Shown in pieces: positions 33,980-44,020 of a DNA stretch of 64,000 bases (its first letter is position 1; each line of letters starts with the position of its first letter). Under the pieces are notes generated by a model. It saw only the letters and a program-made list of their open reading frames with translations, was not told the DNA's origin and did no database searches. The position numbers and the translations under genes are program-made. The DNA comes from Pedobacter sp. L105 (GTDB lineage Bacteria; Bacteroidota; Bacteroidia; Sphingobacteriales; Sphingobacteriaceae): NCBI RefSeq assembly GCF_009765875.1, contig NZ_LMUP01000004.1, forward strand, positions 434,001 to 498,000, read 5' to 3'.

Positions 33980-36292
33980 ATGAGAAAAATCTACTTACTT
34001 TTATTTGTGTTGCTATTTGCATTCACGGGGCTTTATGCTGCCAGTGTGACGGAATTTAGGGGCACAATTGTCGATGCCGATACTAAATATCCGCTTCCGG
34101 GGGCTACGATATCCATTCCTGATCTGCGTGCTTCCGCAATTACCAATAGTAAAGGTGAATTTGTTATTAAAAACCTTCCTGCAAAAGGGCGTTTCCTGGT
34201 TCAGGTAAGTTATATCGGTTACAGGACATTTACACAATCTATAGACCTGGCTAATCCGGGTTCGCTGGCTTTTGCTTTGCAGCCCAGTGTAATTGAAGGC
34301 AGGGAAGTAGTAATCACGGGCACCGGAGGCAGTTCTGATAACCGTAAAAACAGTACTTCAGTTTCTTCGGTGAGCAAAGCCGATCTGCTGGACCATCCTT
34401 CCACCAATTTAATTGATGCGATCTCCCGTGTACCGGGCGTTGCACAAATCACAACAGGCCCGGGAATATCAAAGCCGGTGATCCGTGGGTTAAGTTATAA
34501 CCGCGTGGTTACGGTAAGTGATGGCGTAAAACAGGAAGGGCAGCAATGGGGAGATGAGCATGGGATTGAAATTGACCAGTATAGTGCCGACCATGTAGAG
34601 GTGTTAAAAGGCCCGGCGAGTTTGATGTATGGTTCTGATGCGCTGGGAGGTGTGATTAACATTCTTGACGGATTACCTGCTCCCGATGGCACGCTAAGAG
34701 GTGAGTTTCTAACCAATTATGCAAGCAATAACGGGCAGACAGGAAGTTCGCTGATGCTCCAGGGCAATGAAAACGGCCTTACTTATAAAGTTCGGGGTTC
34801 TTATAAAAATGCTTATTCTTATAAAACTCCTACAGAATATGTTCCGAATTCGGGATACAACGAAACAGATTATGAAGGCCAGATAGGGCTGAATAAAAGC
34901 TGGGGTTATGCACATTTAGATGCTTCCAGCTTTCGTACTAATCTGGGTTTCTACGACCCGGTAAGGAACGATGCCGGCCAGCTGGTAGATGAAAACGGGA
35001 ATACTTTTTCTAATGCACAGGATAAGGACAGGACTTTGGCTTATCCTAAACAGGATGTTCGTCATTACAAATTAGCGATGAACAGTAATATTTTATTGGG
35101 TAATGGCAGCATCAAGGCTACTTTGGGTTATCAGCATAACCTGCGCAGGGAACTGGATACAGAGGGTGAAGCACCCAATTTGTTCCTGAACAGTTATACC
35201 TACAGTTATGATATCAAGTATTCGCTGAAAGAGGAGCATGGATGGGCACCCGTATTTGGCGTGTCTGGTGAATATATGCACAGTCTGAATACTTCCGGTC
35301 TGGAGCAACTGATACCGGATTACGATTCTCAGGCATTTGGCGCTTTTGCTTATGTTAAAAAGACATGGAAAGAAGATACATTTAATGCCGGTGCACGTTT
35401 TGACTATAGAGGGATGACTGGCAAGGCATTTGATGGCGAGTCGCAGTTTAATGGTTTTACCAATAAATTTTCTCACGTAACAGGTGCCGTTGGTTATACC
35501 CATGAATTTAATGATGCTTTTAGCTTTAAGAGCAATTTGGGAAGTGCTTTCAGGGCCCCTAATATTGCTGAACTATCCGCCAATGGAGTACATGAAGGCG
35601 CATTCCGTTATGAGATCGGTAATCCAAATCTAAAACCGGAACAAAGTTATCAGCTGGATGCTTCGTTTGAATACCAGAACCAGTATGTAAGTACCAGCCT
35701 GGGCGGTTTTGCAAATATCATTAATAATTATATTTACTACAGTACAGACGGACAGAGTAAACTGGTTAACGGAACCGAATATCCGGTGTATAATTTTGTT
35801 CAGGACAATGCTTTTTTACGGGGTATCGAAGCTTCCTTAACTTTACACCCGCTTAGCTTTATCCATTTTGAAAATAGTTTCTCCTATACCAGGGCAACCA
35901 ATACCACTACACATGGATCATTGCCTTTTATTCCTGCAGCCACCTTACGAAATGAACTGCGCTTTGAACCTAAGATCAATGGAACTTCACATTCTTATGT
36001 TTCTGTAGGTATAGACAACTTCTTTAAACAGACCAAGATTGATAGTTTTGAAACGCCCAGTGCAGGTTATACCCTGTTAAATGCATCGGTTGGCACTACA
36101 TTGAAGTTGAGCAAAAGCCAGGACATCACGATTTATGTGGCTGGTAAAAACTTGCTGGATAAGGCCTATTATGATCATTTAAGCCGTTTCAAGCCAGGAA
36201 GGTTAAGCGAAGAAGATCCTACGTTAGGAATTTATAATATGGGACGTAACGTCACCTTTGGAGTAAACATTCCCTTCACGCTTAAAAAGTAA
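33980..36292 (+). CDS. TonB-dependent outer membrane receptor
   Basis: 770 residues. Signal peptide to about residue 20 (LYAAS); CarboxypepD_reg-like domain (about 24-105) with PLPGATISIPDLRASAITNS; plug domain (about 115-235) with SRVPGVAQITTGPGISKP; 22-strand barrel ending FGVNIPFTLKK. The C-terminal Phe-rich strand is right for outer membrane insertion. No SusD-like partner and no TonB box partner gene lie nearby, so it is more likely a siderophore, metal or cofactor receptor than a glycan receptor. An alpha/beta hydrolase gene follows after a terminator. Confidence 0.93.
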   Translation: MRKIYLLLFVLLFAFTGLYAASVTEFRGTIVDADTKYPLPGATISIPDLRASAITNSKGEFVIKNLPAKGRFLVQVSYIGYRTFTQSIDLANPGSLAFALQPSVIEGREVVITGTGGSSDNRKNSTSVSSVSKADLLDHPSTNLIDAISRVPGVAQITTGPGISKPVIRGLSYNRVVTVSDGVKQEGQQWGDEHGIEIDQYSADHVEVLKGPASLMYGSDALGGVINILDGLPAPDGTLRGEFLTNYASNNGQTGSSLMLQGNENGLTYKVRGSYKNAYSYKTPTEYVPNSGYNETDYEGQIGLNKSWGYAHLDASSFRTNLGFYDPVRNDAGQLVDENGNTFSNAQDKDRTLAYPKQDVRHYKLAMNSNILLGNGSIKATLGYQHNLRRELDTEGEAPNLFLNSYTYSYDIKYSLKEEHGWAPVFGVSGEYMHSLNTSGLEQLIPDYDSQAFGAFAYVKKTWKEDTFNAGARFDYRGMTGKAFDGESQFNGFTNKFSHVTGAVGYTHEFNDAFSFKSNLGSAFRAPNIAELSANGVHEGAFRYEIGNPNLKPEQSYQLDASFEYQNQYVSTSLGGFANIINNYIYYSTDGQSKLVNGTEYPVYNFVQDNAFLRGIEASLTLHPLSFIHFENSFSYTRATNTTTHGSLPFIPAATLRNELRFEPKINGTSHSYVSVGIDNFFKQTKIDSFETPSAGYTLLNASVGTTLKLSKSQDITIYVAGKNLLDKAYYDHLSRFKPGRLSEEDPTLGIYNMGRNVTFGVNIPFTLKK

Positions 36293-36310
36293 ACAAGAAA
36301 TTGTGATATC

Positions 36311-36343
36311 AGCCCCGCATCCATACAGGAGCGGGGCTTTTTT
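36311..36343 (+). terminator. Terminator after the TonB-dependent receptor gene
   Basis: AGCCCCGC (36311-36318) pairs perfectly with GCGGGGCT (36331-36338) around a 12-base loop and is followed by a T run. Confidence 0.9.
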
Positions 36344-36409
36344 ATGAATTATGGACATGGAAGAACTTTTAGCTATTTAAGGATGTTATAACAAGGAAAT
36401 TGAATTGAT

Positions 36410-37399
36410 ATGTTCAGGAAACTATTTGTCCCAGCTGCTTTTTTGCTTTGTTTATCCTTCTCCCTGTCTGCCCAAAAGACAGATACACTTTCTATTACTT
36501 TAGAGGGGGTTACGTATCCTTATCCTGTAAAATACTTTCCTATCCATACGGAAGGGCAGGATATCCGGATGGCCTATATGGATGTGGCACCTACGCAAAA
36601 TGCAAATGGAAGAACGGTAGTTTTATTTCATGGTAAAAACTTTGGAGGTTATTACTGGGGCAATGTGATCAAGGGATTAACGGAACATGGTTTTAGGGTT
36701 ATTGTTCCTGATCAGATTGGTTTCGGAAAATCGTCCAAGGCATTTATCCACTACAGCTTTCACCAGCTGGCCCGCTGGAATAAAGCACTGTTAGACACAC
36801 TCGGCATTCAAAAGGCCAATATCCTGGGTCATTCTATGGGAGGAATGCTGGCCACCAGGTTTGCGCTGTTATATCCTCAAACTATAGAGAAATTATTACT
36901 GGAAGACCCTATCGGACTGGAAGATTACCGCGAGTTTGTTCCTTATGTGACTACAGAAGAAGAATATAAAACAGAGTTAAAAGGTACCGCGGCCAGTATA
37001 AAAAAGTATTACCAAAGCTCTTATTTCACGTCATGGAAACCAGCCTATGATGAACTTGTAAATATTGGTGCAGGTGTAACCTTTAGTGCTGATTTTCCAC
37101 GTTATGCCAAAGTTGCGGCAATGACTTTTACCATGATCTATGAGCAGCCGGTAGTACACGAATTTCAGGATATTAAAGTGCCTACAGTGTTGTTTATTGG
37201 AAAGGAAGATAAAACGATTGTAGGTAAAGGTTTATTGAGCCCACAGGAGCAGGCCCGGCACGGACAGTATAAGGTATTGGGCAAACAAACTGCTGCCAGG
37301 ATACCTAAGGCCAAACTGATTGAATTTGAAGGCTGTGGGCATATCCCGCATATGGAAGTGCCCACAGAATTTATGAATGCGCTGTTGGCTGCCTTATAA
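36410..37399 (+). CDS. Exported alpha/beta hydrolase
   Basis: 329 residues. Signal peptide MFRKLFVPAAFLLCLSFSLSAQ. Alpha/beta hydrolase landmarks: oxyanion segment VVLFHGKNFGGYYW, nucleophile elbow ILGHSMGGM, Asp in LFIGKEDKTIVGKG, and His in GCGHIPHMEVP. It is likely a periplasmic esterase or lactonase. It follows the TonB-dependent receptor gene after a terminator, so functional linkage is possible but not shown. The last 6 nt overlap the convergent MtfA-like gene. Confidence 0.88.
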   Translation: MFRKLFVPAAFLLCLSFSLSAQKTDTLSITLEGVTYPYPVKYFPIHTEGQDIRMAYMDVAPTQNANGRTVVLFHGKNFGGYYWGNVIKGLTEHGFRVIVPDQIGFGKSSKAFIHYSFHQLARWNKALLDTLGIQKANILGHSMGGMLATRFALLYPQTIEKLLLEDPIGLEDYREFVPYVTTEEEYKTELKGTAASIKKYYQSSYFTSWKPAYDELVNIGAGVTFSADFPRYAKVAAMTFTMIYEQPVVHEFQDIKVPTVLFIGKEDKTIVGKGLLSPQEQARHGQYKVLGKQTAARIPKAKLIEFEGCGHIPHMEVPTEFMNALLAAL

Positions 37400-38182
37400 A
37401 ACTTCCTTTTTTACAGGGTCTTGCAAGAATGTTTCGGCCAGAATCTGGTAAAGCTCGGGGTGTTTTTCTTTAAACTGATCCGGTTTTTCAAAGAAATATT
37501 CCGAAACTACGGCAAAGAATTCAGCTTCATTGGTCACTGCGTATGGGTTAATGTCTGAATGACCATGTTCAATTTTGCTGATCTCCTGATGGATCATTTT
37601 TACCCAGGGGATAATATACTGATGGGGCATCAGGTTTTCAGGAATGCCATCTGTAGCACCATCCGATTTATCCAGCAGGTGCACAAATTCATGGATGGCC
37701 GTATTTTCTTTCCCTGCACTCACTGAAAATCCCTGCAGCAATGCAGAATGTGATAAGACCATCTGGCCGTTCATATAACCTGTCCCCACCATTCCTAAGA
37801 TATTGCGTTCCCCGCCTTCAAACTGGAATTCCTGATTAAAGGTATCCGGATATAACACAACACTACTTAAGTTCTGGTATTTCCAGTGTCCAAATCCAAA
37901 TACGGGAATGATCGCACTGCAGGCTACCAGTAACCTATCCAGCGGATCTGGCGTAAGCCCAACGCCTTCAATACGTACATAACTGAGGAAATCCTGCAGC
38001 AGGGCTTCAAATTTAAGACGTGCATCCGGCTCTAGTTTTTGATAATAGGCCACATGTTCCAGTAACAGCTGTCTGTCGGATGCCACAGTTGCTGCATCTA
38101 CAGGTTGTTTGGCCTTAGGTTTCCTGAAGATGAAATATAAGGCAACCAAAAATGCTGCGGCTAAGATGATATAGGGGATCAT
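37394..38182 (-). CDS. mtfA: MtfA-like zinc metallopeptidase (M90)
   Basis: 262 residues. An N-terminal transmembrane helix (about 3-18, IILAAAFLVALYFIF) is followed by a cytoplasmic-type domain with the gluzincin motif HEFVH in NTAIHEFVHLLDKSDGATDG. E. coli MtfA has the same H-E-F-x-H-x-L-D-x-x-D-G pattern and interacts with the glucose repressor Mlc. The membrane anchor is an addition common in Bacteroidota. Its ATG overlaps the stop of the oxidoreductase gene by 4 nt, so the two are cotranscribed and translationally coupled. Physiological substrate unknown. Confidence 0.88.
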   Translation of the reverse strand: MIPYIILAAAFLVALYFIFRKPKAKQPVDAATVASDRQLLLEHVAYYQKLEPDARLKFEALLQDFLSYVRIEGVGLTPDPLDRLLVACSAIIPVFGFGHWKYQNLSSVVLYPDTFNQEFQFEGGERNILGMVGTGYMNGQMVLSHSALLQGFSVSAGKENTAIHEFVHLLDKSDGATDGIPENLMPHQYIIPWVKMIHQEISKIEHGHSDINPYAVTNEAEFFAVVSEYFFEKPDQFKEKHPELYQILAETFLQDPVKKEVL

Positions 38183-39192
38183 GATTCCAATATAGCTAAT
38201 TGTGTGAGGATCTGCTGCTGTTCTACAGGGAAAGGTGCATTGTTTAGCAGTGACTGGTAAACGGCTTCAAAAAAGTCTATATAGTTCGCTGTTTCTGAAG
38301 AGATCAGTTCCTGTGTTCTATCGCCATTTTTATCGATTAATGTTAGCTTTCCTTCTTTGCCTCTGGCTTCTACGCCAAAACCCGGATCGTTAGGTTTTAT
38401 ACCTTTAAGCAGCTGTTCTTCCTGTACGTCGGCTCTTTCTTTGATAAAACTTCCATGCTGCCCATGTACTACAAAGGAGGGTTGTATATCAACAATCAGC
38501 ATACTGGCATGTACAAATACGTTAACATCATTCGGATAGCTGAGATGAATAGAAAAATAATCGTCCATCTTGGTACCCGGTCTGTTTTTTCCTAAGATCT
38601 TCTGAAAAGCATCCGGCTTTTCAAAAAGGCTGATCGCCTGGTCCAGCAAATGCGGGCCGAGATCATACTGCAGGCCGCTTGCTGCCATAGGCTCTTCTTT
38701 AAACTTTTTTGCGCCTATTTCTACCCGGTAGCGGTCGTACCTGAAATGTACTTCTGAAAGTTTGCCCAGCCTGCCGCCATCAACAATTTTTTTCACGGCA
38801 TTAAAGTCACTGTCCCATCTGCGGCTCTGGTATACAAATACCTTTTTGCCCAGGCTTTCGGCCAGTTTAAATATTTCTTCAGCTTCTGCAACGCTGGCTG
38901 TAAAAGGTTTTTCTACGAGGATATGTTTACCTGCATTCAGCGCCTGCTTAGCGTATTCATAATGGGTATAATTGGGCGAATTAATAACGATCAGGTTGAT
39001 GTTTTCATCAGCAATCAATTCATCTGTAGAGTCATAACTAATGATACCGGGAAAATCCTTATCTGCATTTTTCTGGTGCCTCTCGGTAACAGCATGAAGT
39101 TTAAAACCCGGGTGGGCGCTGATAAAAGGAGCATGAAATATTTTGCCTGACATACCGTAGGCCATGAGGCCGGCTGAAATTATTGTATCCAT
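38179..39192 (-). CDS. Gfo/Idh/MocA family oxidoreductase
   Basis: 337 residues. The N-terminal Rossmann domain (about 1-120) starts SAGLMAYGMSGKIFHAPFI, close to the yeast/E. coli YdgJ-type members, with the conserved EKPFTAS carrying the catalytic Lys. The C-terminal alpha/beta domain (about 125-337) has YDLGPHLLDQAISLF with the active-site Asp and His. It oxidises or reduces a sugar or inositol-like compound with NAD(P). It overlaps mtfA by 4 nt downstream. Substrate unknown. Confidence 0.9.
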   Translation of the reverse strand: MDTIISAGLMAYGMSGKIFHAPFISAHPGFKLHAVTERHQKNADKDFPGIISYDSTDELIADENINLIVINSPNYTHYEYAKQALNAGKHILVEKPFTASVAEAEEIFKLAESLGKKVFVYQSRRWDSDFNAVKKIVDGGRLGKLSEVHFRYDRYRVEIGAKKFKEEPMAASGLQYDLGPHLLDQAISLFEKPDAFQKILGKNRPGTKMDDYFSIHLSYPNDVNVFVHASMLIVDIQPSFVVHGQHGSFIKERADVQEEQLLKGIKPNDPGFGVEARGKEGKLTLIDKNGDRTQELISSETANYIDFFEAVYQSLLNNAPFPVEQQQILTQLAILES

Positions 39193-39275
39193 TAACTGAT
39201 CTGTTTAAAGGGTTAAAAATAGCGAATCCAAAAACTTATGTATGAATTATATTGTCATAAAGTACCCTATAGTTT

Positions 39276-39283
39276 TATCTTTG
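39276..39283 (+). promoter_or_regulatory. -7 box TATCTTTG three bases before a start codon
   Basis: Exact TAnnTTTG match; only TGC separates it from the ATG at 39287, predicting a leaderless mRNA and arguing against a longer reading frame that starts at 39242. Confidence 0.6.
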
Positions 39284-39286
39284 TGC

Positions 39287-39640
39287 ATGAAGCCAGCAGA
39301 AATTAATGCAAAGTGGAAGATCCTGCAGCAAAAAATTGCACAGGAATTTGATTCAGATATACCCGATTTAAAGGTAATGTTATTCTTAATAGGCGTTCAG
39401 GAATTAGGCAAGGGACCAGGCAAGTACAGCAAACGCCAGAAAGAAGAGCTGATGCATATTGCTACCTGCCGTTTAATGAGTGAGATGGGATTTTATGAGC
39501 TGGAAGGACTGGACCAGGACGGCTGGCCACACTGGAAGCTGGTTAAACCTGTACCATCTTTTGCGATGATGGAACAGGAGCTGCTCCTGAAATCACTAAC
39601 CATCAATTATTTTGATGATATATATAGAGAGGATATCTAA
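39287..39640 (+). CDS. Conserved hypothetical protein, 117 residues
   Basis: Starts MKPAEINAKWKILQQKIAQE at 39287; the frame is open further upstream, but an exact -7 box lies directly before this ATG. Helical, acidic, without signal peptide or membrane span: DLKVMLFLIGVQELGKGPGK and YSKRQKEELMHIATCRLMSE are its most characteristic parts, with DGWPHWKLVKPVPSF later. Uncharacterised Bacteroidota proteins of this kind seem familiar, but I recall no function. A bidirectional terminator follows directly. Confidence 0.75.
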   Translation: MKPAEINAKWKILQQKIAQEFDSDIPDLKVMLFLIGVQELGKGPGKYSKRQKEELMHIATCRLMSEMGFYELEGLDQDGWPHWKLVKPVPSFAMMEQELLLKSLTINYFDDIYREDI

Positions 39641-39642
39641 AC

Positions 39643-39674
39643 AAAAAGGCCGGAACATTTGCTCCGGCCTTTTT
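39643..39674. terminator. Bidirectional terminator
   Basis: AAAAAGGCCGGA (39643-39654) pairs perfectly with TCCGGCCTTTTT (39663-39674) around an 8-nt loop; A and T runs at the two ends serve both converging genes. Confidence 0.93.
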
Positions 39675-39694
39675 CGTGTTGTGTTTTGGACAAT

Positions 39695-40378
39695 TTAGTT
39701 TTGTAACTGACCTTGTGCCGCTTGTTGTTTCAATTGGTCATTGGCAACAATAACGATTTCCACCCTTCGGTTGGCCGCTCTGCCTGCATCAGTTGAGTTA
39801 TCTGCAATAGGCTCAGAGAAACCTTTACCTACAGTGGTCATCCTTGATGCAGGAACGCCTTGTGCAACTGCATAAGCTTTAACCGATGCTGCCCTTTGTT
39901 CTGAAAGACCTAAATTATAGTCTTCTGTTCCTTTATTGTCTGTATGGCCAATAACTTTAATATCCGTATTTGGATATTCGTTAATTGATCCGGCTAACGA
40001 TTTAATATTCTGTTTAGCTGCATCTTTCAGATTTGCACTCGCAAAATCGAACAAAATACCACTGTCAAATTTTACGATGATACCTTCACCTTCACGTACA
40101 ACCTGTGCATTTGGGATCGTATTTTGAATCTCTGCCGCCTGTTTATCCATTCTTTTACCAATCAATCCGCCGGCTACACCGCCTACTGCGCCACCTAAGA
40201 TAGCGCCAACAGCAGTATTTCCTGCTTTATTTCCAATAAGGGCTCCGAGCACGCCACCGGCCGCAGCGCCGATTCCGGCCCCTTTTTGTGTTTTTGTTAA
40301 ACTATCGCAGCCCTGAAATGCCATTGCACCAATGGATAAAGCTATACTGAATACTGCTATTCTAAATTTTGAAGTCAT
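39695..40378 (-). CDS. OmpA-domain lipoprotein with glycine-zipper region
   Basis: 227 residues. Lipoprotein signal ending FQGC with Cys24; a Gly/Ala-rich double glycine-zipper stretch (about 33-75: GAGIGAAAGGVLGALIGNKAG) that probably inserts in a membrane; then an OmpA peptidoglycan-binding domain (about 105-215) with FDFASANLKDAAKQNIKSLA, GHTDNKGTEDYN and NRRVEI. The architecture equals the YiaD/YfiB-like group that ties the outer membrane to the wall. Monocistronic between a terminator and a 177-bp leader. Assignment to the architecture is secure. Confidence 0.92.
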   Translation of the reverse strand: MTSKFRIAVFSIALSIGAMAFQGCDSLTKTQKGAGIGAAAGGVLGALIGNKAGNTAVGAILGGAVGGVAGGLIGKRMDKQAAEIQNTIPNAQVVREGEGIIVKFDSGILFDFASANLKDAAKQNIKSLAGSINEYPNTDIKVIGHTDNKGTEDYNLGLSEQRAASVKAYAVAQGVPASRMTTVGKGFSEPIADNSTDAGRAANRRVEIVIVANDQLKQQAAQGQLQN

Positions 40379-40555
40379 GATGATGTTAATTTATAAGTTA
40401 ATACAGGCTTCAAATCAAAGCTGATGCCAACTGCAAGTATAAATGATATATTCTTGTTACACAAGGTTAATCGTTTTTAATGCAATTTTAATCTGGTTAA
40501 ATTTTGTGTGATTAACCTATAATGAAGAACTATCGACCAAAATTCTGTACATCTG

Positions 40556-41251
40556 TTAATGCGAAAAATATTCTTCCAATTCTTTTAAGGTGTTTTCATT
40601 TGTATACAAATCTTTGATCACTTTTCCTTTTTCGAATAAAATGATGCGGTCGCATACATCTGTAACATGGTTCAGGTCATGACTGGAGATCAGGGTAGTG
40701 AGCTTACCTGATTTCAGTGATTTTAAATGTGTGATGAGCCGCATTTGAGTAGTAGGATCAAGATTAGCAAAAGGTTCGTCCAGTATCAGTAATTCGGGGT
40801 CCTGCATCAAAGCAGCGCTGATACCGATCTTATTCTGATTTCCTTTTGAAAAATCCCTGATGTATTTGCCTCTTTCCAGAATCTCTCCATTAAAAAAGTC
40901 CTGGTATTGGCTCAAATAAGCAGTAACGTCTTTTACACTCAGCTGGTGCAGGCTGCCAACAAATACAAAGTATTCCTCTGGTGTAAGATAGTCTATTAGG
41001 AAACCTTCATCCAGGTATGAGGCTGTATAACTTTTCCATTGATCATCGCTGGCTACATTAATCCCTTTGGACAATATTTCTCCGGAATCGGGTCGGATCA
41101 GGTCGAGCAGCATTCTAAACAAAGTTGTTTTTCCGGCTCCGTTATTACCCACCACACCGACCGTTTCGCCAGGGTTAATGCTGAGTTTTTCGATATCTAC
41201 AACAGTACGGCCTGCATATATTTTTTTCAGGTTGTTTATTTCTATGATCAT
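40556..41251 (-). CDS. ABC transporter ATP-binding protein
   Basis: 231 residues. Walker A GNNGAGKTTL (about 36-45), Q-loop region, signature FSKGNQNKIG in place of LSGGQ, Walker B LLILDEPFANLDP and the switch His in SSHDLNHV. The signature variation is common in exporters of this type. It overlaps the upstream DUF5687 permease gene by 4 nt, so both form one transporter. Substrate unknown; the pair resembles ABC-2 type exporters. No periplasmic binding protein gene is present. Confidence 0.92.
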   Translation of the reverse strand: MIIEINNLKKIYAGRTVVDIEKLSINPGETVGVVGNNGAGKTTLFRMLLDLIRPDSGEILSKGINVASDDQWKSYTASYLDEGFLIDYLTPEEYFVFVGSLHQLSVKDVTAYLSQYQDFFNGEILERGKYIRDFSKGNQNKIGISAALMQDPELLILDEPFANLDPTTQMRLITHLKSLKSGKLTTLISSHDLNHVTDVCDRIILFEKGKVIKDLYTNENTLKELEEYFSH

Positions 41252-42723
41252 GATCTTTCTCTAAAGCCGGCGGCAATTTTATATTTTCTTTTATTAAATT
41301 CTCTGACTAAAAAGTCTGTCCAGAAGTTACGGGTAAAGATTCCCACAATCCCAATTAAGCCAAGGGCGGCTAAACCCAAATAAGGACTAATTAAAGAAAA
41401 CGGGTAATAGATGACATAGGGGGCAATTAATAAGGGAAGTGCCATAATCATGGTAGATGCACCTACACCCTGCCAGTTGAAACTGGTACCCTTGCTGAGG
41501 TCTACAAATTTATAGTTTGATGTTGCGAAATATAACACGATTACTGTGCCTGCGCCTATATTATAAAAATAGGCGGCAAATTGTACCGCCAGGATTTTCC
41601 AGCTCATCAAGCCATAAAAGCTGATCAAAATTGTAAGCAGGGTAGCAGAAATAGTAAGCAGCAGAAATTTAGCTTTAAAAAATGTTTTGATGCTGACTTT
41701 ATTTGATAACAATCCATCAAATTCCGCTCCCTGCCATCCAAACATAAACTGGCCGTAAAGGAGAATCGTGCTTCCAGACATGAAGATTGCCGGAAAAAGC
41801 ATCATGTGGAACTGAGCGGATGCGATAAAACGTGGCTTGTAGAACATAAAACCGTAAATCAGGAATATAAGTCCTTTAGCTACAGTTGCCCGCGGGCGTT
41901 TGTTACGCAGGATCAATTTAATTTCCATTGCCGCCAATGTACCTGCTGTACCAAACCTATCCAGAAAAGGATAATCGGTACTTGATTTCTTTTGTTCGCC
42001 GGATTTTAGTTCTTCGATATAAAGGTTATTTCTTAAAAACCGTGCGTTGATGAAAAACATGATTCCCGCCAGGATGGGAAAAACGATAGCGACTGGCGGT
42101 AAAACTGTTATTTCGTGAAAAATGATATTTGAAAATGCAGCTATAGAAAAGACCTTTAAGTATTCCAGCAAGCCAATAGCGACTATAATAGCCAACCCGG
42201 GCAGTACAACCCATATATTTTGTGCAGATATCCTTTTAAAATAAAGTGCCGCATAGTTATTAAATATTGTAAATGACAATATAGTCAGCAGGTACATGCA
42301 GCAGACTAAACTTCCTTCGTTACTGCCGATATGCAGGATACAAAAAGGAAAGAATACAAAGAGGGGCAGGATGTTAAATGCTGAAAAAAGAGCCCTCAGG
42401 TTAAGAAAATTAACAAGCTTTCTTTTGTGGATATTCAAATGCAGGTAAGGGACAACAGCTAACGTTGGCAGTTCCTGCATCTGCAGACGTATGATCAGCT
42501 CAATGGCGAAATAATATAAGATCATTCCGTTAAATACCAGCATCACACTTTTACCCGGCAGCAATTTTTCAATAATTTCCTGCATCTCCAGGCCCACCAA
42601 AATGGATACCCCTATGATATAAAGCAGTACAAAACCCAAAATGAGCTGTGCTGCAATGGTACCGGCTTTACCTCTGGACCGCCAAAAGGCAAGCCATTGA
42701 TGATTTAAGAATGTTGAGAGCAT
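41248..42723 (-). CDS. DUF5687 family ABC transporter membrane protein
   Basis: 491 residues with about 10-12 predicted membrane helices (for example LILGFVLLYIIGVSILVGL, IILVALGLLEYL-like segments, LAALGLIGIVGIF). The start MLSTFLNHQWLAFWRSRGK is characteristic of DUF5687, a Bacteroidota membrane family encoded beside ABC ATPases. It is therefore the permease for the ATPase at 40556. It begins 3 nt after the rarA stop and overlaps the ATPase gene by 4 nt. Transport direction (export) is inferred from the absence of a binding protein. Confidence 0.85.
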   Translation of the reverse strand: MLSTFLNHQWLAFWRSRGKAGTIAAQLILGFVLLYIIGVSILVGLEMQEIIEKLLPGKSVMLVFNGMILYYFAIELIIRLQMQELPTLAVVPYLHLNIHKRKLVNFLNLRALFSAFNILPLFVFFPFCILHIGSNEGSLVCCMYLLTILSFTIFNNYAALYFKRISAQNIWVVLPGLAIIVAIGLLEYLKVFSIAAFSNIIFHEITVLPPVAIVFPILAGIMFFINARFLRNNLYIEELKSGEQKKSSTDYPFLDRFGTAGTLAAMEIKLILRNKRPRATVAKGLIFLIYGFMFYKPRFIASAQFHMMLFPAIFMSGSTILLYGQFMFGWQGAEFDGLLSNKVSIKTFFKAKFLLLTISATLLTILISFYGLMSWKILAVQFAAYFYNIGAGTVIVLYFATSNYKFVDLSKGTSFNWQGVGASTMIMALPLLIAPYVIYYPFSLISPYLGLAALGLIGIVGIFTRNFWTDFLVREFNKRKYKIAAGFRERS

Positions 42724-42726
42724 AGT

Positions 42727-44007
42727 TTAATAGTTGTATTTGTCTTTCCAGTTTTGTTTCAATTTCTCTCTTAATTTATCTTCTGCGGGATTGCTGCCGG
42801 GATCATATAATTTTGTACCGCTGATCTGGTCGGGCAGGTATTCCTGGGCAGCAAAATTGCCTTCATAACCATGTGAGTATTTATAGTCCTTTCCATAGCC
42901 GATGTTTTTCATCAGCTTAGTTGGCGCATTCCTGATATGCAGGGGAACGGGCAGGTTTCCTGTTTGTTTAACCAGCTGTTGTGCCTTGTTAATCGCTTCA
43001 TAAGAGGCATTACTTTTGGCAGAGGAGGCCAGATAGGTAACCGCCTGTGACAGGATGATCCTGGCTTCAGGATAACCGATCACATTAACAGCCTGGAAAC
43101 AGTTGTTGGCCAGCAGCAAGGCATTGGGATTGGCATTTCCTATATCTTCGGAAGCGAGTATCAATAATCTCCGGGCAATGAACAAGGGATCTTCACCGCC
43201 TTCAATCATCCTGGCGAGCCAGTAAACAGCGGCATTTGGATCACTTCCCCTGATCGATTTGATAAAGGCAGAGATAATATCATAATGCTGTTCTCCGGCC
43301 TTATCATAAAGGGCAAGGTTCTGCTGTGCATGCTGTAATACATTTTCATTGGTCAGCACCACGCTGTTACCGCCTATGCCGTTCACCGCAATTTCCAGTA
43401 CATTCAATAATTTCCTGGCATCGCCGCCCGACAAACGGATCAGCGCTTCATGATCCTGGATAGTAATTTTTTTATCTTTTAGCAGCACATCTTCGCGAAT
43501 GGCTGTATGCAGCAATCCGGATAGTTCATCTTCATCCAGCGACTTCAGGATATATACCTGACAGCGGGAAAGCAAAGCGGAGATGACTTCAAAAGAGGGG
43601 TTTTCTGTTGTGGCACCGATCAGCGTAACCAGTCCCCGCTCTACAGCGCCTAGCAGGCTATCCTGCTGCGATTTACTAAAGCGGTGAATCTCATCAATAA
43701 AGAGAATAGGCAATCCTAAAAGGCTGTCTTTAAGTAATGCGGCTTTATCGATTACTTCACGTATATCTTTTACGCCTGAGTTAATGGCACTCAAATTAAA
43801 AAAAGGACGGTCTAACGTCTGGGATATGATATAAGCTAAAGTAGTTTTTCCTACTCCGGGAGGTCCCCAGAAGATCATAGAAGGCAGTTGCCCGCTTTGG
43901 ATAGCCTTACGCAAAACTGCATCAGGCCCTACCAGATGTTTCTGGCCAACATATTCATCCAGATTTTTCGGACGCATACGTTCTGCTAATGGGGGTAGGT
44001 TTTGCAT
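42727..44007 (-). CDS. rarA: Replication-associated recombination protein RarA (MgsA)
   Basis: 426 residues from ATG 44005-44007 ([22 protein letters not shown]); the open frame extends 50 codons upstream into the helicase gene and terminator, which is not coding. AAA+ core with Walker [14 protein letters not shown] near residue 45, Walker [10 protein letters not shown], sensor 1 [11 protein letters not shown], arginine finger SALLSRCQ, then the RarA-specific C-terminal domain ([22 protein letters not shown]). It acts as tetramer at stalled forks. A near-exact -7 box lies 5 nt upstream, within the terminator of the DEAD-box gene. Confidence 0.95.
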   Translation of the reverse strand: MQNLPPLAERMRPKNLDEYVGQKHLVGPDAVLRKAIQSGQLPSMIFWGPPGVGKTTLAYIISQTLDRPFFNLSAINSGVKDIREVIDKAALLKDSLLGLPILFIDEIHRFSKSQQDSLLGAVERGLVTLIGATTENPSFEVISALLSRCQVYILKSLDEDELSGLLHTAIREDVLLKDKKITIQDHEALIRLSGGDARKLLNVLEIAVNGIGGNSVVLTNENVLQHAQQNLALYDKAGEQHYDIISAFIKSIRGSDPNAAVYWLARMIEGGEDPLFIARRLLILASEDIGNANPNALLLANNCFQAVNVIGYPEARIILSQAVTYLASSAKSNASYEAINKAQQLVKQTGNLPVPLHIRNAPTKLMKNIGYGKDYKYSHGYEGNFAAQEYLPDQISGTKLYDPGSNPAEDKLREKLKQNWKDKYNY

Positions 44008-44012
44008 AGCAA

Positions 44013-44020
44013 TAAAGATA
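44013..44020 (-). promoter_or_regulatory. -7-like box TATCTTTA directly before rarA
   Basis: Seven of eight bases match TAnnTTTG on the minus strand; five bases separate it from the rarA ATG, the same geometry as at hisS and three other genes. It abuts the T run of the upstream gene's terminator. Confidence 0.45.

Noticed and set aside
33980..37399. Polysaccharide utilisation locus
   Set aside because: The TonB-dependent receptor has no SusD homologue and no glycoside hydrolase beside it; the nearby hydrolase is of the alpha/beta type.
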